NCBI GenBank assembly: GCA_905221605.1 | Contig: CAJNDS010001068.1 | Location: forward strand, 177,501-241,500 | From: Symbiodinium natans | Taxonomy: Eukaryota; Sar; Dinophyceae; Suessiales; Symbiodiniaceae | Direction: 5' to 3' | DNA: 64,000 bases | Part shown: in pieces, positions 53,848-63,752 of the stretch | Numbering within the stretch: position 1 is the stretch's first letter | How the letters are laid out: each line of letters opens with the position of its first letter | Position numbers and translations under genes: made by a program | Notes under the pieces: generated by a model | Database searches by the model: none | The model's input: the letters and a program-made list of their open reading frames with translations, nothing else | Told to the model about the DNA's origin: nothing

Positions 53848-54480
53848 TTTAAACCCTAAACCCTAAACCCTCATTAGACCCTAAACCCTAAGCCCTAAAC
53901 CCTGCACCCTACATCACATTAAGGTTCAGAGTTTAGGGTTTCAGGTTAGGGTTTCGGGACCCTCTGTACAGTAGAGACTCCTCGTCGTCGCCATCGCCAT
54001 TTCCATCGCCCTTCAGGGTTTTAAACCCTAAACCCTAAACCCTCATTAGACCCTAAACCCTAAGCCCTAAACCCTACACCCTAAACCGCATTAAGGTTCA
54101 GAGTTTAGGGCTTAATTAAGGTTAGGGTTTAGGGACCCTCTGTAGAGACTCCTGCACCTCCTCGTCGCCATCGCCATCCCCATCGCCCTCCTGTTTAAGG
54201 CCCTAAACCCTAAACCCTCCTTAAATAATTAGACCCTTAACCCTAAGCCTTAAACCCTACACCCTAAATCACATTAAGGTTCAGAGTTTAGGGTTTCAGG
54301 TTAGGGATTAGGGACCCTCTGTAGAGTAGAGACTCCTGCCCCTCGTTGTGGCCGTCATCTCCATCCTGTTTTTTAACCCTAAACCCTAAACCCTAAGCCA
54401 AACTAGTTTCGGGTTTGATTAGGGTTTAGGGTTAGGCTTTAGGGTTTCGGGTGTAATTAGGGTTTGGGGTTTAAGGTTTA
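53848..54480 (+). repeat. Tandem repeat, about 177-bp unit, 3-4 copies, containing telomeric repeats
   Basis: GGGACCCTCTGTA recurs at 53,956, 54,132 and 54,311 (176 and 179 bp apart). Each unit holds TTTTAAACCCTAAACCC, TCATTAGACCCTAAACCC, TTAAGGTTCAGAGTTTAGGG and GTAGAGACTCCT followed by a TCGCCATCGCC run. C-strand and G-strand telomeric tracts therefore duplicated together with the spacer. Confidence 0.88.
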
Positions 54481-56240
54481 GGGGCCCTGTGTAGAGCCTC
54501 ATCCTCGCCACCGTAGATGTCCGGGGCAATGCACCTGAACCTGAGTTGCTAGACTGCTGCAGACAGCCTAGGGTTTAGGGTTTAGGGTTTAATTAGGGTT
54601 TAGGGTTTAGGGTTTAGGGTTTAGGGTTTCGGGTTTTTGCTACAGCCAAGGAGCGTAGGCATGTCGGGAGTTAGATCCAGCCAGACCCCCTCAGAGCATG
54701 TGAGCATGTAGAAATGCTATCAACTGCAAGCTTCACATAATTATTCCAAAATAGAGTCCAAGCCACAGTAGTCCACATCTCCGACCAGTAGAGGCCTTTG
54801 AACTCGCAGAACCTGAGAAACATCACAACCAGAAGAAATTAGGTCGTTAAATTAGTAATTAGATGCATAACAAATAAGAGCAGCTCCAATATGCAAGCCT
54901 AGAAGCTCTGCGTGATACTGTAGATGCGCCCGGATCTTCTGCACGGCGCGATCGCAGTAGAATTGCACAGGGGTGGTTAGATCTCATCTCATTTAGACCA
55001 CCCATCGTCACGAATGTAGACCTGCTCTACCATATGAGAAAAAATGGTCACCTGGTTTAGGGTTTTGGGGTTTAGGGTTTAATTAGGGTCTAGGGTTTAG
55101 GGTTTAGGGTGTTGGGTTTATAATGAGGGCTAGATTGCATCCAAAATACTGCTGCCAGAGCCAGAGTAGAGTCTGCCGAACCTCCCTGGCTTGCTTGATG
55201 TCCATTTCCTGCATGCAAAAAAGAAAAAAAAGATCACGATAGTTAAAGCCTAATTGATTAGACCACCCATCCCTTGTGCTTTTTTTGCCTCCCCGTCGGT
55301 AGAGCCCCTCACATTGTGGATGAAGGCATAGAGGATGGAGACCGAGAGCTCCAAGGTGATGACATAGCCTTAGTTAGAGATTCCACGCCTTAAGCCCTAA
55401 ACCCTGAACCCTAATTAAACCTTGAACCCTAAACCCTGCACCCTAAACCCTAAACCCTTAACCCTAAACCCTACACCCTAACTAAAAACTATAATTAGTT
55501 ACTCAGAGTTTGGGGTTTAGAGGAGCTACCTTCATTACTGCAGATCAGCTGACATAGACCATGCCACCAGGGCTGCTCCTGCCCGGGACAGATGGTAGAC
55601 ATGGCCAGTAGAGCCTCCGTCAGCCACCTTAGTTGGCTGGGTTTAGGTTTGGGGTCTGGGCTTTAGGACTTAATTAGGGCTAAGAGTTTACTTTAGCTAG
55701 GTAAACAAGCCCTAATTACAGTAGAAAAAAAAGTTGAGTTACGGCCAAAAGACTCCAGGGCCCTGAACCTTAGAGTCTCCTGAGCTCGGCGTAGTCGGCT
55801 CATAGAGTCCCTCTGACGGGAATAGCGACCGATCTGGTAGTAGAGCTCACTTAGATGCAAACAAACAGTTTTACACTTGGTGCTTTGAGGTCTAGACTTT
55901 ACAATTAATTAATTAGACAAGTAGCTTCTTCAGAGCACCCAGAGTCCTGCGCTGTGCTAGAGTGTGAGGATGAGGAGCCACCATTGTAGCACCTGAGATA
56001 ATCTTAGGAATTAGACAGAGTCAGAAGAATGCACCTAACCCTAAAACCCTAAACCCTAAACCCTAAACCCTAAACCCTAAACCCTAAACCCCAAGCCCCT
56101 AAACCCTAAACTTAATCAGACCCTGAAACCACATAGAACAATGTGCAGAGGAGGCACGAGGTAGAGTGCGAGTAGAAGTGCAGGAGGCAGGGCTTAGAGC
56201 TCTTCAGGATGGCTGCAGCAATAGAAAGCTGGGAGTTTAA
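54481..56240. other. TAGA-rich mosaic with telomeric blocks, no gene seen
   Basis: Telomeric blocks at 54,570-54,625, 55,052-55,112, 55,392-55,470 and 56,038-56,112 alternate with unique spacers full of GTAGAG, CTAGA and TTAGA. TTAATTA interrupts several telomeric tracts. No open frame with protein character. Confidence 0.5.
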
Positions 56241-56815
56241 GGTTTTCGGGGCTAAGGCTTTAGGGTTTAGGGTTCAGGGTTGAGGGCCTTATTAGGGGTT
56301 TAGGGTTGAGGGTTGAGGGTTTAGGGGGTCCGCTGATTTTGACGGCGTGTTGGATGGGAAAAGGATCCCTCTTTCCCTCCTTACCCCCCCAAAACGCGGG
56401 GGGGGGGGGGGGTTTAGGGGGGGGGGGTCAACACGAGTAAAACTGATGGAGGCAAAGGCGGTTTTCGCACACAACCCCACCACCAACTTCCCCCCCCCCC
56501 TTCCCCCCCTCCCCCCTCCCTACCCCCCCCCCACCCCCCCCCCCACCCCCCCCTCACCCCCCCCCACCCCCAACCCCCCCCAACCCCCCCCCCACCCCAA
56601 ACAGGACCGCAAAAAAAAACATCACCAAACCCCAAACCATTAAACTTGTTCTCCGCTGCGGGCTGGTTGCTGATGTTGAGTTAGCCACTCTTTGTTAAGG
56701 ACAAGTTGCTGATTGTCAGCATCCATGTGCAAGGCGGACTTCCGCGGGGCTTGATGGGAAAACAATACAGCACTCAATTCCTGAGTTGGACTTCACAAGC
56801 GGCTTCGGACGTTCA
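56241..56815. repeat. G-run and C-rich low-complexity tracts with flanking spacer
   Basis: TTTAGGG/TTGAGGG at 56,262-56,330, G-runs at 56,397-56,427 and about 115 bp of C-runs at 56,486-56,600. Pro- and Gly-rich open frames here are artefacts. Unique spacer follows to 56,815. Confidence 0.85.
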
Positions 56816-56821
56816 GGGGGG

Positions 56822-57178
56822 GTGTTAGGAATGGTTTGAACGAGTTTTTGCAGGATTAGCATGGAATCAGAACATTCAATGTCATTATAATTTAATTCCC
56901 AGGATGCAAGGTGCGGTCCAAGTGTTTTCTTCTTCGAATCTATTTCGGACGGGTCACCAAGGTCTAGAATCAACGCCACGGGAAACTTTCAACGGCTTAA
57001 AGGTGTGGGTCTGGTGGCTGTGGTCCTCTGCTTGGCACTGTTATTCACCAGTCACGGCTTAGACTCAAGAATTTCCGGGGGTGATATATCTCCGAACCCC
57101 AAAGAAGGCGAGACCCCAAAAGCAAACACAGAGAAGAGAGAGAGACGAGACGAGGAGAGAGAGAGACGAGAGAGGAGG

Positions 57179-57226
<48 letters not shown>

Positions 57227-57462
57227 CAGCGAGAGAGCGAGTGAGAGCGAGAGGAACCCTAGCTTTGAAAGCCTCTTCTTGCAGGTCCTGGCGTGCTGCG
57301 TGCTGATGGGGCTTTGGCTCTGCCAGGCCGGGTTGCTCAAACACTTTTCAAGCCTGTCAGCCCTAAACCCTAGAAGCCTCTTCGGGCCGTAGGCCGTAAG
57401 CCCTAATGGGGGCTTCGGGCTCCGGGGTTTGCAGAACACCCTGCTCCATTTATGGTGCGCCG
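56822..57462 (+). repeat. Direct duplication, copy 1 (about 640 bp), with (GA)n
   Basis: Pairs with 58,006-58,649. Landmarks: GTGTTAGGAATGGTT, TCTAGAATCAACGCCACGG, GGTGGCTGTGGTCCTC, GAATTTCCGGGG(G/A)TGATAT, the (GA)n tract, CCCTAGCTTTGAAAGCCTC, GGTTGCTCAAACACTTTTCA and CACCCTGCTCCATTTAT. In this copy (GA)n (about 57,136-57,235) is broken by AC and GG. Open frames rich in Arg/Glu or Ser/Leu are (GA)n artefacts. Confidence 0.93.
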
Positions 57463-58005
57463 CCCCCCGCCCAACTCCCCCTCCCCCCCACCCACCCTCC
57501 TTTTCTTGCATATTCATGTTTTTGTGTTAATGCCTCATTGGAAAGGCAAGAGGAGGGGCACACAACATGCCCTGCCATCGTTCCTTCCAACATCGTTTGC
57601 CGAGGTCATTGCCTAAAAATAGTTGCCATACGTTTAAGTGTCTGGAGGACGGCCTGTCACAAGTGGCTTTGGTCAGGTTGAGATTCGGCAACCCCATCCC
57701 TTGCTGTTCAGGCATCGCAGGAAACGCCGGAGACGACTCTACAGGCCAGCGGCCAGAGTGTGAGCAGGAGGATGTGCTGAGATCGACACGTTTGGATGAG
57801 GGAAGATCAATCCCATCTCACCCGATTGATGTCTTGAACTCAACCTGCATCGGCCTGCATCGACCTGCATCCGTCTGCGTCGTCACATCGTCGCATCAGG
57901 ATGCGCGATCACTGGGCCATTGGCGTAGGGCGGTGGGCGTTCTCGCCGGGTGCCCAGAGAGAGCGCGTGAGCCAGACTTCCGACTTCTTTCCTTGGGATA
58001 AACCA
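57463..58005. other. Spacer between the two duplicated copies, no gene seen
   Basis: Unique sequence. A 144-codon open frame (57,567-58,001) has no known motif. A GCATC(G/C)(G/A)CCTGCATC run lies at 57,848-57,875. Confidence 0.4.
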
Positions 58006-58649
<644 letters not shown>

Positions 58650-59312
58650 GCCCCGGGGCCCAGCAAGGTCCAAGTCTGCAGAAGCCCAGAATGCCCCACA
58701 GCTTCCAAAATCAGCAGCTGCTTCAAAAACTTCTGGTTGCCCTAGGGCTTGTGTTTCGGAAAGCAGCCCCAACTCCACACACAAGCTCTTCCAGGTGGAT
58801 CAGCTTTTCCGTGCACTGCGCAAGCGGTACCTTTGGCAATTTGGTTCAGCATCAATCTGGTTGTTGGTGTCCAAAAAGGGCATCCTTTTGAGTTTAGGCT
58901 TGAGGGTCTTATTGGGGGGGGGGGAGGTTTGTGGTTTTGAGGGCTCGAGAGATCAAGAGGGGTTCAACCAGTCTTCGGGCTCTGTAAAGATAGTGCAAGG
59001 CTACCGGTTGAAGATCTTTTTGAGAATTGCCCGTAGACTTCAGCCTTAGCCGAAATGGAATTTTGCGTCTCTACATTTGGGATCGAGGTACCGCCGCATG
59101 TCGCCTGACGAGCGTGCAAAGGCTCCTGTGGTGGCGTCTCGGCGCAAGCAGGGCACGGCTGCCTCGCCGTTATGGCGTATGGTGTGTACATGTAAAGCTT
59201 AGCACAGAATGTTGAGGGCCTGTGTTCTCTTTGTGGTACTTTACTGTAACTTTAGATCCTTACCTTTTTTGGGTTTAGTTTGGGTTTCTTATTAAGGCAG
59301 CCAAAAGTTTAA
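58650..59312. other. Unique spacer, no gene seen
   Basis: A 135-codon open frame (58,642-59,049) and shorter ones overlap in several frames. None shows a domain. Telomeric repeats are essentially absent from here to the window end. Confidence 0.35.
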
Positions 59313-59504
59313 TTTATCGCTACCCTCCTGAGTGCAGCCAAGTTCTGGTTCCCTTCTGCAGTGGTTTCGTTTGTCGAGCGCGAGGACTACATGAGCCCCG
59401 TCATTGCAGACGAGGACACCGGCCATGGCGGAATTGCGGCCACCGTGACGCCTGCGAAGATTCTCTTTGAGCACGGGGCTGCTGGCGGCCACGTCGAGGA
59501 CTGA
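59313..59504 (+). CDS. Unidentified 3'-exon-like coding fragment
   Basis: A 63-codon stretch open from 59,313 to TGA at 59,502-59,504. It reads FWFPSAVVSFVEREDYMSPV then ADEDTGHGGIAATVTPAKIL to GGHVED. Residue content and GC-rich third positions look like real dinoflagellate-style coding. A possible acceptor CCTTCTGCAG ends at 59,361, which would leave about 47 residues as a last exon. I do not recognise the family. No upstream exon was found within the window. It could be an exon fragment, a processed pseudogene piece or chance. Confidence 0.3.
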   Translation, partial: FIATLLSAAKFWFPSAVVSFVEREDYMSPVIADEDTGHGGIAATVTPAKILFEHGAAGGHVED

Positions 59505-60337
59505 CGCAGACCTGCTACCCTGCAGCACCCACCCTACTCCCTACACCTACAGGCCCGTGTAGTTTCAGAGTCCGCTGTGCTGGGCTTCCGGGTTGAGTAA
59601 GTAATTTGCATTCGAAGTTTTCGAGAAGGTGACACCGAAGTCCTTCTTCTGACAGCCTCAAACTTCCAGGACCTACCCCTGGAAAACTCCAACAAGCAGG
59701 CAAGTTTCTGAGAAGGGGCCCTAGGAAAACCCCCAGGTCCAGAGCGGCCCCCTGAAGGTGGGACAGACCTTGGCCCATAGGGTCGATTCTTTTCCGAACA
59801 TGCTTGCCCGAATTTGATTTTCAAGTTGAGAGTACGACGACTACCTACTACCTAGCGACGCAGCTACTTACTTTTGCTGCTCCTGCTTCTAGACCCCAAA
59901 GCCCCTGGTCACCCGAAGAGTTGGGCAAAGGCCTTGGCCCAGATTGAGGGTTCGAATTTTAGGATTTGGATATCTGATTCGAGCAGCGATAGCTCTGGTT
60001 CCTAGAAAAGGAGCACTCTCAATTTTTAGTCTATAGGTCCTAAAGAAAGGAAACGGGTTTAGGAATTCAGGTGTATTTAGGGGAGGGCTCCAGATTTAGG
60101 ATTTCATAAACAATAAAGCGATAGATTTTCGTACTAGTATTGAGCCAAAATCCCACAAAACGATACGCCCCCCCCCCCTTATGAAAGGAGACTTAGCCCC
60201 CCCCCCCCAAAATGATACCCTGCGTTTTTTTTTTTAGTATTTATATAAGATTTTTTGCGGTTGCTCAGATCTCAGATGAGTAGAAAAATCGTCGATATTT
60301 TTCTGGAAGGAAAATATTATTATATATAATATATTAA
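59505..60337. other. Transition to AT-rich DNA, no gene seen
   Basis: GC-rich spacer until about 59,870, then increasingly AT-rich with C-runs at 60,169-60,178 and 60,197-60,208 and TATATAATATATTAATTA at 60,321-60,340. Minus-strand open frames at 59,515-59,824 have no known motif. Confidence 0.4.
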
Positions 60338-61069
60338 TTATTTCTATTTCGGTTTGAGATCGGGATTCCGAAATCCTATTATCGAATAATAGGAACCCAA
60401 TCAAATTTCAACCAAGTTGTTATTGAGAAGTCAGGCGCTTACCTCCTCCAAGCCCTTCCTGCAGGAGAAGTAGCTAGATTCCAGGCTTGTAGGGCACCTT
60501 GGGCCGACGGTTGGTTGAACGTCGTCCCGAGTTCTTGTTTCGACACCCTTCTGTCCAATGTTGCAGTCGTTGATTCTATTTCTTTGCGACTTGGTCTCGA
60601 GGTTCTCGAAAAAGCGAACATGTGTCCCTTTTGCCCCCAAGCTCTCGATCTTCTCGGTCACCATTATACGACTTGCATGGCAGGAGGTATGAGAACTCGA
60701 ATGCACTATACTCTTCGAGATACGATCTTCCGCGCGGCCCACCAGGCCGGAATGCGACCCAAACTCGAACCCGGAAGTTTGCTTCTTCACGATCCCGAAC
60801 GTCGACCGGCGGACATTCTCCTCATGAGAACCCCTCTTCTTCGTCAAAACCAATGGCGTCGGTATTTACAGCTCGCTCTTGACTTTGCCTTGGTCTCCCC
60901 CTTCTCGCTCTCTTCAATCGGGAGGGGCGTCGCGGAAATAGGGGTAGCCACGCGTTTTTACGCAGAGAAGAAACGTCAAGATCGGGGCACCCAGGAAGCG
61001 TGCCAAGCACAACAGATAGGCTTTGAACCCATCGTTTTCGAAACTAGAGGAGTTTCACCTAATTCGTAA
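60338..61069 (+). pseudogene. Non-LTR retrotransposon 3' ORF remnant: Cys/His knuckle + restriction-like endonuclease
   Basis: An open frame from 60,338 to the TAA at 61,067-61,069. The part resembling a protein starts near 60,425 (GAYLLQALPAGEVARFQAC). PWADGWLNVVPSS resembles the segment before the zinc knuckle in LINE-like Pol proteins. CPFCPQALDLLGHHYTTC is a CX2C-X8-HX4C (or adjacent His) knuckle. RPADILLMRTPL, then LQLALDFALVSPF, a KK-Q segment and FEPIVFETRG fit a PD-(D/E)XK restriction-like endonuclease, which nicks the target for reverse transcription in RLE-type LINEs. No reverse-transcriptase palm motif is found upstream, so the copy is 5'-truncated or its 5' part is rearranged. The coding match seems to continue in another frame at 61,087-61,353. 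Confidence 0.7.
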
Positions 61070-61086
61070 GATATTGGTGCTTTTGG

Positions 61087-61353
61087 GTGCAGATGCCGCT
61101 CGCACCGAATAATACGCTAACTATGGGAGGATGCGAGTTCGGAGCCCATCAACTTTTGAAAAGCCTCTGTCAAGAATGCGACAAAGTCTTGAGTAGATCT
61201 GATGGGTCAACGAAATCTTTCTTGAAAGGACGGATCTCGATCGATATCCAACGTGGCTTATCCCATATTCCTGAACGTTGCCGGACCGCCCAACTCGCAG
61301 AGGGCGACACGGAGGGGCACATTAGGAGATTCATTCACGAGTGTAGTGGGTAA
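61087..61353 (+). pseudogene. Continuation of the LINE C-terminus in another frame
   Basis: An open frame of about 88 codons. FGAHQLLKSLCQECDKVL then GRISIDIQRGLSHIPERC is arranged like the extreme C-terminus of RLE-type LINE Pol proteins, where a basic R-I/L-S...Q/HR segment closes the protein. Between this and the preceding ORF lie GTAAG (61,066), CTAAC (61,117) and AG (61,129), reminiscent of a small intron, but that splice does not restore this frame. A frameshift is therefore more likely. The ORF ends at GGGTAAGT. Confidence 0.5.
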
Positions 61354-61974
61354 GTCATCTCGAACAGCTGGAGCCAGGTTATCTCTCCTTTTGAGGTGAT
61401 CCAAACGCGGGTGTTTGCTGCCGTCAGTGGCGCGCTGCCGCCCATCGTGATGGTTTGTTTAATCCCCATTTGTACAGGTCTTCTCGACGAGAAGTGTGGA
61501 TGCCGAGGATTTCTCCGTTGTTTTCTTGCGATCGCAGGACCTGGGGCTTAATTCGGGGTGGTGGCGGGCTTTTCAATTGGCTGCAGGTCTTATGATCGCG
61601 TGCTCTTGGTTCCTTTTGCTTTCTTCTGGCATCCGGCAATCTCTTTGTATTATAAATGGAGCGTAAATCTCCTCTCTCTTTTTCGATGTTAGATCGAATC
61701 TCGAACCAGGACTAATTGGAGCTTGTGGGAGTAGAAGTCAAGAGAGCAGAAGTCTCTCGCACTATCTTTCGTCGTCTCTCCTCAATGAAGATTTCGTAGT
61801 GAATTGGTGCTTTTGGGAGCACAAATCTCTTGCACCGATTTGGAATTCTTTCTTGGATCTCGACACCCAATCAAATTTCGAATAATTTATTATCTTAGAA
61901 ACGAATATTTCGATTGGCTGGAATCAAGATCTCAATTAATCTGATCATTGATTCGTAATATTTCTTTAAATACT

Positions 61975-62001
61975 ATATCAAATCTTCTAAAGATTTGATA
62001 T
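61975..62001. other. Perfect 12-bp hairpin
   Basis: ATATCAAATCTT, a three-base loop CTA, then AAGATTTGATAT. A T-run follows, giving a terminator-like look with no defined gene upstream. Confidence 0.5.
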
Positions 62002-63494
62002 TTTTCAAATCGGTTTCGAATTAATTATCTAGGATCATGAAGTAAATATCGAAAATGAACTAGAATCTCCCATGAAATACGAATATCTCGGATAATAGAA
62101 AATGAGATAGTTCCGGAAACGTTGCAAGAGACTTCTACTCCCAAAAGTATAAATTGAGAAACGCCAATTGAGAAAGGAGGCATCTATTCCGAAGGTGCAA
62201 ATGATTTCTACGTCCAAAAAAACCAATTAATAATCACGAGGTATCATCAATTCGGAACAAGCGATATTTATGCGCAAAAATACCAACTAGAATATATAAA
62301 AATATGATCAAGATATTCCAATCGGACCTCAATATACTGAGAGATATTGAATTGCCATACTAAATCATAGCGTATGATATAAGCGATTGCATTCAATCAT
62401 CGACATGCCGACGGCATATGCGCCCCAAACAAATGAATGAGAATCCATAGGCATGAAAATAAGAAGAAGATCGAATTTTCCAAGACGTCTCGACATACTT
62501 AAGGATTCGTCATCTTTCCCAATTACCAGGCATCTCAGAAAGACGAAAAAAGACAAGCAAAACGAAGATTCCCAAAAGAAATGAATCAATATTGAGATAA
62601 AGAATCGAAATCGAAAAGAATATTCTAATGAGACGAATCATTATTTCGATCTCCATAAACATCAATCTTATTCAGAAAATAGGCTCGACCCATGATCCTG
62701 CGCGAGGGGCATCCTACAAAGATTTCGAATGAAGGGAAAAAAATCATGAATGAATAGATTCCATCAAAGATCCCATCCACAACATTCGTTGGGCTTCGAT
62801 GACCCTGATCTCCAAGGAATATCTATTCGATAATGAATTTTAAATATCAATAATATTCAAGAATATAATTTGGATCCATTGAATATTCGTGATTTTGGAT
62901 CAAAAAGATTCTCAAAGATCTCCCTATATCTATTGTCGTATTTTAATGAAGCAAGGCATATCGAGGAATATTTCCAATCCCAATTATTCATATATTCAGA
63001 AATTTTAGGATATCATCTTTGAATCTTCTCAATGATATTCTTAGTCGTAGATGCTATTCGCACCGATATTCGTTCTTCAGATTTCCGACGGGCACTAATT
63101 CATCAAAAAACTTACGGATCTTGCTCTCCGAATGATCGCCATCGTAGGTTCCCTAGCTGCCGGCAGCTGCTAGCAAGATGAACGACTTACCACGTCGCGT
63201 CTGGTCAGCGCTTCCTCTCCGCATACTTGGAGACTGCATAATAAAAGACGAGGCTATCTCATAATCTAATTCTAGACGAGAACTTTTCGTCTTGCTCAAG
63301 AATTGTTTTGGCATGATACTCGGATCAAGGTATTAACTGGGCGAACCTATGGATCGTCAGGAAAGAAATTATGCTGGGGATTCTGGGGACTTTTGGAGGC
63401 AGAATTCATCTAAGAGAGGGTCATATCATATATTATTGAACTTTTCGTACGAGAAATTTTGAACCATCTATATTTTATTTGACAAGGGTTCCAA

Positions 63495-63752
63495 TTGAGG
63501 ATTTATCTTATGACATTACTTAATCATTCGGAAAATATCATCACGGAACATTATATACATGATTTACTTGCATCCTTGACTCATACATACCAAGATATGA
63601 TATCCATGAGGGTCCACCAATTATGGGTAATAAAATCGAACATCGAATCCTTCGAATATGGCGACCGATCCCCAATCGTAAATCTATCGAAATTCGAAAT
63701 ATGGGATCAGATAAGAGAAGACCTTATATCAGGGCCGCTGATCTTTGAATGA
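63495..63752 (+). CDS. Hypothetical 85-codon open frame in AT-rich DNA
   Basis: An ATG-less alternative start is used by the longest frame. The first ATG lies a few codons in (MTLLNHSENIITEHYIHDLL). No motif is recognised. AT-rich codons match the surrounding DNA, so this may be chance or a decayed element. Confidence 0.15.
   Translation: MRIYLMTLLNHSENIITEHYIHDLLASLTHTYQDMISMRVHQLWVIKSNIESFEYGDRSPIVNLSKFEIWDQIREDLISGPLIFE

Larger units (their letters stand above)
61063..63078. repeat. Dispersed family of about 40-50-nt repeats, seven degenerate copies
   Basis: Consensus around TTGGTGCTTTTGGGAGCA then nAAATCTCTTGCACCGA. Plus-strand copies: 61,063-61,113, about 61,725-61,767, 61,793-61,842 and about 63,036-63,078. 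Minus-strand copies: about 62,120-62,162, 62,172-62,228 and 62,245-62,298. The ends GGTGC...GCACC can pair. The first and third copies share TTCGTA upstream. Confidence 0.65.

Noticed and set aside
61066-61129. 64-bp spliceosomal intron in the LINE ORF
   Set aside because: GTAAG, CTAAC and AG are present, but joining 61,065 to 61,130 gives a different frame from the plausible C-terminal ORF.
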